Assembly (NCBI GenBank): GCA_046538945.1
Contig: JBKHHW010000116.1
Coordinates: 1 to 9,703, forward strand
Length of the DNA stretch: 9,703 bases
DNA from: JAEZKC01 sp046538945
GTDB lineage: Bacteria; Fibrobacterota; Chitinivibrionia; Chitinivibrionales; Chitinispirillaceae
Direction of reading: 5' to 3'
Shown: in pieces, positions 6,606-9,703 of the stretch
Layout of the letters: every line of letters starts with the position of its first letter
How positions within the stretch are numbered: the stretch's first letter is position 1
Notes under the pieces: model-generated
Told to the model about the DNA's origin: nothing
What the model saw: only the letters and a program-made list of their open reading frames with translations
Databases searched by the model: none
Position numbers and translations under genes: made by a program

Positions 6606-6632
6606 GACAATTCCGGGTAAAAAAGATATAAT
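6604..6632 (+). promoter_or_regulatory. Sigma-70 promoter for the FlgT-like gene
   Basis: CTGACA (6604-6609) and TATAAT (6627-6632) are separated by 17 bp, giving one mismatch from consensus at -35 and a perfect -10. Initiation is expected near 6639, leaving a 5' leader of about 113 nt before the ATG at 6752. The CRP-like palindrome overlaps the first two bases of the -35. Confidence 0.7.
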
Positions 6633-6751
6633 TTAAGGTCAGACTGTACCACACATATCTTTTTTCTTAAACAAAGTATGTCTCTTTGTATATTTTAAAC
6701 TGTCTATATTGTAGAAAAGAATCTTCACCATTGCTTTCCCGCGGAGGAGTT

Positions 6752-7882
6752 ATGAACACGCGCCTGACAGTATTTGCCATTCTGGTGGTCTTTCTATGCG
6801 CGGCATTCGGTCAGAATGCAGACCAGATTGAAGCTGAAGGTATCGGAATCGGCATGAACCGCAACGAGGCGCTCAATGCGGCCAAGCGTGATGCGGTGGA
6901 AAAAGGGATCGGAACGATACTTCTGTCTGAAACCGAAATCGAGAACTTCATGCTCAAACGTGACCAGATCATCACTAAAACCATAGGAAACGTGCGCAAA
7001 TACGACGTCATATCCGAGAAGAAAACTCCCGAGGGCGGCTTGGAGATAAAGATTAAAGCCTGGCTTTCAAGGAGTTCGATGCGGGAGGATTTGGCTGCTT
7101 TCCAGATACTGCTTGAATCCATGGACAAGCCCAAGGTCATGGTTATCATCGACGAAAACAATGTGGGAAATCACCTGCCCACCAATCAGACCGCTGAAAC
7201 AGCTGTCATGAAAATCCTCAAGGATCCCTACGGGTTCGAACTTATCGATCCCAATGTGGTGGCAGACATCAAGTCATCAAAGCAGAAAATGGCTCTTCTT
7301 GAAGGAAACGCAGCAGAAGCTGCCTCGATAGGCTCCCAGTACGGTGCGGAAGTGATTCTGACCGGAACCGCCATCAGCCGTAAAGCCCAGAATATCAATA
7401 TCAACCTGGGCGGGATGAGTTCAGTTCAGGCAGATGCAACTCTCAAGGCAGTCAACTGCTCAAACGGCAGAATCATTGCCACCGAAAACGCCCGCTCCGC
7501 AAAAGTGCACATCAATCCGATGACCGCCGGCAGCCAGTCCATTGAAGCTGCTTCAAAGAAAGCCTGCGGCAAACTGATCGATGCGATAATGAAAGACTGG
7601 AGCAACCAGCTCAATAACGGAGTGTCTCTCAGCGTAAGTGTCAGGAACGTCGGTGCATTCAAGGACAAGAACGCAGTTGTCACTGCCATTCAGGCACTGG
7701 ATGGAGTAAGCAAAGCTATGGAGCGTTCCTGGGACGGAAACAGCAAGCTTCTCAAGATCGACATCACCTATAAAGGTAATGCAAACGGGTTCGGAACCAG
7801 AGCTGACGGCTGCGCGGTCGAAGGCAACAAGCTGGCTGTAACCGGGCTGAGCGGCTCGGATGTGACACTTGAGCTTCAGTGA
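6752..7882 (+). CDS. Exported FlgT_N / CsgG-like protein
   Basis: The protein has 376 residues. The ATG at 6752 is chosen because GGAGGAG precedes it by 4-5 nt and a signal peptide starts there (residues 1-20, cleavage near AFG/QN). The frame from 6686 adds 22 residues with no fitting start signal. Residues 26-106 (EAEGIGIGMNRNEALNAAKRDAVEKG, then TIGNVRKYDVISE and an alternating beta strand) match the pattern of the FlgT N-terminal domain, also seen in LPP20-like proteins. Residues 128-290 (KVMVIIDE, then FELIDPNVV, then GAEVILTGTAI) look like the FlgT middle/CsgG-like fold. A separate small alpha-beta domain follows (about 291-376). No flagellar gene is nearby, so a general envelope role is possible. 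The N-terminal cysteine is not in a lipobox, which makes a lipoprotein unlikely. Confidence 0.72.
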   Translation: MNTRLTVFAILVVFLCAAFGQNADQIEAEGIGIGMNRNEALNAAKRDAVEKGIGTILLSETEIENFMLKRDQIITKTIGNVRKYDVISEKKTPEGGLEIKIKAWLSRSSMREDLAAFQILLESMDKPKVMVIIDENNVGNHLPTNQTAETAVMKILKDPYGFELIDPNVVADIKSSKQKMALLEGNAAEAASIGSQYGAEVILTGTAISRKAQNININLGGMSSVQADATLKAVNCSNGRIIATENARSAKVHINPMTAGSQSIEAASKKACGKLIDAIMKDWSNQLNNGVSLSVSVRNVGAFKDKNAVVTAIQALDGVSKAMERSWDGNSKLLKIDITYKGNANGFGTRADGCAVEGNKLAVTGLSGSDVTLELQ

Positions 7883-7898
7883 GTTGCAGGAGATCATA

Positions 7899-8066
7899 TT
7901 TCGACTTCGAGGACTACGCTCAATATGAGCGGAAATGGAATACGGTTCATAAGAACCACTGGGATTACACTTCGGCTCCGAAGACTACGCTCAATGTGCG
8001 TATCGAAGTTCGGTTTATGAATAGGTAAAGATCCTTCTTCAAATCCAAAACTATGCTCAGTTGAGC
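7899..8066. repeat. Imperfect palindromic repeats in the ispG leader
   Basis: GACTACGCTCAAT occurs at 7912-7924 and again at 7983-7995, in a diverged direct duplication of about 71 bp (both copies continue into GGTTxAT-like sequence). Several short palindromes lie within: CGCTCA/TGAGCG (7917-7922, 7926-7931), GGTTC/GAACC (around 7944-7957) and CTTCGG/CCGAAG (around 7970-7983). A third related piece, ACTATGCTCAGTTGAGC, ends at 8066 and has a GCTCA/TGAGC stem (8055-8059, 8062-8066). It looks like a dispersed intergenic repeat. No gene or promoter could be assigned in 7883-8060. Confidence 0.6.
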
Positions 8067-9158
8067 GCATCAAAACATGGAATTGTAAAGACTTCAGTGA
8101 ACGAAAAAAGGAAAATCACACGAACAGTTAAAATCAGAGGGATTTCCATCGGCGGTGACAATCCCGTTGCAATTCAATCCATGGCCAACACCAGGGCACA
8201 TGATGTGGAAGGGACGCTGGAACAGATAAAGCGTCTTGAAAATGTCGGATGCCAGATTGTGAGGCTGGCCGTACCGGACAAAGAAGCTGTGAATGCGTTC
8301 AGGGTGATCCGTTCCAGGACAGATGTCCCTTTGGTGGCGGATATTCATTTCGACTACCGACTGGCCATAGAAGCAATCGAAGCCGGTGCAGACAAGATTC
8401 GAATCAATCCGGGGAATATAGGCTCTTCTGAAAGAGTGAAAGCTGTCATGGAAGCTGCCGAGAAGGCCGGTATCCCTATCCGCATAGGAGTCAATTCCGG
8501 CTCTCTCCAGAAGGACCTGCTTCAGAAATATGGTGGTCCCTGCGCCGATGCGTTGGCAGAAAGCGCCCTTAACTACATCTCTTTTTTCCAAAAAGAAAAC
8601 TTCAGAAATATAGTGGTTTCCATCAAGGCAAGTGATGTACTGACCACTATAAACGCCTGCAGAAAACTGGCTCAGAGTACAGATGTGCCGCAGCATATCG
8701 GGATCACCGAGTCCGGCACGGTGCGCAGCGGTTCAATCCGCTCGGCGGTGGGGCTGGGGACACTTCTGGCCGAGGGCATCGGGGACACGATACGGGTATC
8801 GCTTGCAGGAGATCCGGTTCAGGAGATTTTCGTGGCCAGGGAGATTCTGAAATCGCTTGACCTTTTAAAGGGACCGGTGGTCATCGCCTGCCCCACCTGC
8901 GGCAGAACCCAGATAGACGTTTCCTCTCTGGCCCAGCAGGTCGAGGAACTGGTGGCCGGTTACGATTGCCCGCTGAAAATCGCGGTCATGGGATGTGTGG
9001 TAAATGGTCCGGGAGAGGCACGCGATGCGGATATCGGAATTGCGGGCGGCAAAGGCGAAGGTCTGATTTTCGTAAAGGGCCAGCCGCTTATGAAAGTACC
9101 CGAAGAAAATCTGCTGAGCGCACTTGAGGAACAGATCAGAAAATCGATAGTCGGCTGA
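8061..9158 (+). CDS. ispG: 4-hydroxy-3-methylbut-2-enyl diphosphate synthase (IspG/GcpE)
   Basis: This enzyme converts 2-C-methyl-erythritol 2,4-cyclodiphosphate to HMBPP in the MEP isoprenoid pathway, using a [4Fe-4S] cluster in the cytoplasm. Counting from the TTG at 8061 it has 365 residues, the usual length of the bacterial form without the plant-type insert. Visible are GGDNPVAIQSM (31-41), VADIHFDYR (92-100), RINPGNIG (114-121) and GITESGT in the TIM-barrel half, then the cluster ligands Cys277 and Cys280 (CPTCGR), Cys312 and Glu319 (GCVVNGPGE). The start is uncertain: TTG 8061 lies inside a repeat palindrome without a clear ribosome site, while GTG at 8097 gives a family-like N-terminus (353 residues). 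It might be cotranscribed with the gene 178 bp upstream. Confidence 0.96.
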   Translation: MSASKHGIVKTSVNEKRKITRTVKIRGISIGGDNPVAIQSMANTRAHDVEGTLEQIKRLENVGCQIVRLAVPDKEAVNAFRVIRSRTDVPLVADIHFDYRLAIEAIEAGADKIRINPGNIGSSERVKAVMEAAEKAGIPIRIGVNSGSLQKDLLQKYGGPCADALAESALNYISFFQKENFRNIVVSIKASDVLTTINACRKLAQSTDVPQHIGITESGTVRSGSIRSAVGLGTLLAEGIGDTIRVSLAGDPVQEIFVAREILKSLDLLKGPVVIACPTCGRTQIDVSSLAQQVEELVAGYDCPLKIAVMGCVVNGPGEARDADIGIAGGKGEGLIFVKGQPLMKVPEENLLSALEEQIRKSIVG

Positions 9159-9181
9159 TTCCAAATAGATCAGCCGACTAT
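9147..9181. terminator. Shared bidirectional terminator carrying both stop codons
   Basis: ATAGTCGGCTGAT (9147-9159) and ATCAGCCGACTAT (9169-9181) pair perfectly over 13 bp around a 9-nt loop. The TGA of ispG (9156-9158) is in the left arm and the TAG of the small minus-strand gene (9180-9178) in the right arm. T-rich tails are modest: TTCTATA on the plus strand and CGATTTTC on the minus strand. Confidence 0.75.
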
Positions 9182-9405
9182 TCTATACCCTCCAGAGCAT
9201 CTTTCATTCTCGATTCATAGATACTGTCGCTCTCCCTCACTTTCTGTTTCACCGCGGCTGGAATCTGCTGCATGGTTTCAACAGTTTTGTCCTCCGATTC
9301 CAGAGCATCCCTAACCTCCTGGGGAACCGTTTTGGTCCTTCCGATATAAAGAGCCAGAACGATAATAGCCCCGACAACTATCACCAGAAACAATAGATTT
9401 TTCAC
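9178..9405 (-). CDS. Small single-pass membrane protein, hypothetical (75 aa)
   Basis: I do not recognise this protein. It starts at GTG (9405), with AGAGG 5 nt upstream; the nearby ATG at 9408 is in another frame and soon stops. Residues 3-21 (LLFLVIVVGAIIVLALYIG) form one TM helix, followed by GRTK and a charged helical tail of about 50 residues with mixed Glu/Lys (VRDALESEDKTVETMQQ and on). This resembles an N-terminally anchored protein with a soluble coil. It converges with ispG and shares its terminator, and a perfect sigma-70 promoter lies about 90 bp upstream, which supports its being real and constitutively expressed. Confidence 0.7.
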   Translation of the reverse strand: MKNLLFLVIVVGAIIVLALYIGRTKTVPQEVRDALESEDKTVETMQQIPAAVKQKVRESDSIYESRMKDALEGIE

Positions 9406-9424
9406 ACATACCTCTTTTTACCAC

Positions 9425-9475
9425 ATGGTTCGAAACGGAACAATGTAACCCGAAACGGCAGCCGTTCCGATCAAT
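9425..9475 (-). promoter_or_regulatory. Structured 5' leader of the small membrane gene
   Basis: Between the predicted start near 9492 and the GTG at 9405, several inverted elements occur: AACGGC/GCCGTT with almost no loop (around 9454-9466), CGGAAC with GTTCCG further apart, and CGAAACGG twice. The leader could fold, but I match it to no known regulatory RNA. Confidence 0.25.
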
Positions 9476-9498
9476 CGCTGCTTGTCCCGTCTATTTAC

Positions 9499-9528
9499 AT
9501 TATAGATGAGTATATGAGAGGATGTCAA
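9499..9528 (-). promoter_or_regulatory. Perfect consensus sigma-70 promoter
   Basis: Read on the minus strand, TTGACA (9528-9523) and TATAAT (9504-9499) are 18 bp apart. Both hexamers are exact consensus. Initiation is expected near 9492, about 87 nt before the GTG at 9405. Confidence 0.8.
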
Positions 9529-9529
9529 T

Positions 9530-9703
9530 ATTGGTATTGTGTGGTGATTTCTTTTTTTGGCTAGTATCCGGATCTATAAGGGATTTTTTGGGATTGTGAT
9601 ATGGAGAGGAAATCTAATGGTGGAGGTGGGGCAAGAAGGGGTAGTCGGCGGGGGGGGATCGGGCACATCCCGGAGGTGTTTTTCTGAAGATTCACCTCCG
9701 GGA
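9530..9703. other. Right-end intergenic stretch with an edge hairpin
   Basis: No gene is seen; the sequence is purine-rich with a G-run near 9651-9657. TCCCGGAGGTG (9668-9678) and CACCTCCGGGA (9693-9703) pair over 11 bp around a 14-nt loop and stop exactly at the window edge. This may be a terminator of a gene beyond the edge, but what follows cannot be seen. Confidence 0.45.

Noticed and set aside
6686..6710. Second promoter (TTGTAT and TATATT) before the FlgT-like gene
   Set aside because: The hexamers are only 13 bp apart; the promoter at 6604-6632 is much better.

Overview
The window looks like ordinary bacterial chromosome from a Gram-negative, outer-membrane-bearing organism with mid-range GC. 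Five genes are recognisable: an ECF sigma factor, a membrane anti-sigma factor, a secreted caspase-like protease, a secreted beta-helix protein, a FlgT-like exported protein and ispG make up the recognised set (six products, three of them in one operon), plus two small hypothetical membrane proteins. The beta-helix protein ends in a region resembling a type IX secretion (type A) sorting domain. That, together with the protein mix, would fit the Fibrobacterota/Chlorobi/Bacteroidota side of the tree, but this placement is a guess.

Layout. Positions 1-624 are mostly non-coding. They hold a family of palindromic repeats at 1-48, 552-574 and 598-630, a perfect TGTGA-N6-TCACA (CRP/FNR-type) site at 529-544, and a possible 64-residue membrane peptide at 245-439. 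Positions 625-4375 (minus strand) form one compact operon in the order ECF sigma factor, anti-sigma factor, caspase-like protease. Both junctions are ATGA overlaps, so the three proteins are probably translationally coupled. From 4376, divergently, a sigma-70-type promoter and a structured leader precede a secreted pectate-lyase-like beta-helix protein (4765-6525). A second CRP-like site lies at the class II position of a good sigma-70 promoter and precedes an exported FlgT_N/CsgG-like protein (6752-7882). A leader containing copies of another palindromic repeat precedes ispG (MEP isoprenoid pathway, to 9158). ispG converges on a small single-TM protein (9178-9405, minus strand), and the two share a terminator hairpin whose two arms carry the two stop codons. 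The small gene has a perfect TTGACA-N18-TATAAT promoter. The right end (9530-9703) shows no gene and ends in an 11-bp hairpin.

The most interesting unit is the sigma/anti-sigma/caspase operon. The anti-sigma factor crosses the membrane once and carries an extracytoplasmic domain resembling DUF4384, a domain often seen with bacterial caspases. The caspase is secreted, has an intact His/Cys dyad and an EF-hand-like loop, and is fused to about sixteen 15-16-residue GxQxxGVxN repeats and a barrel-like C-terminus. I infer an envelope-sensing system in which surface-repeat and protease status is coupled to ECF-sigma-dependent transcription. The sequence does not prove the direction of signalling.
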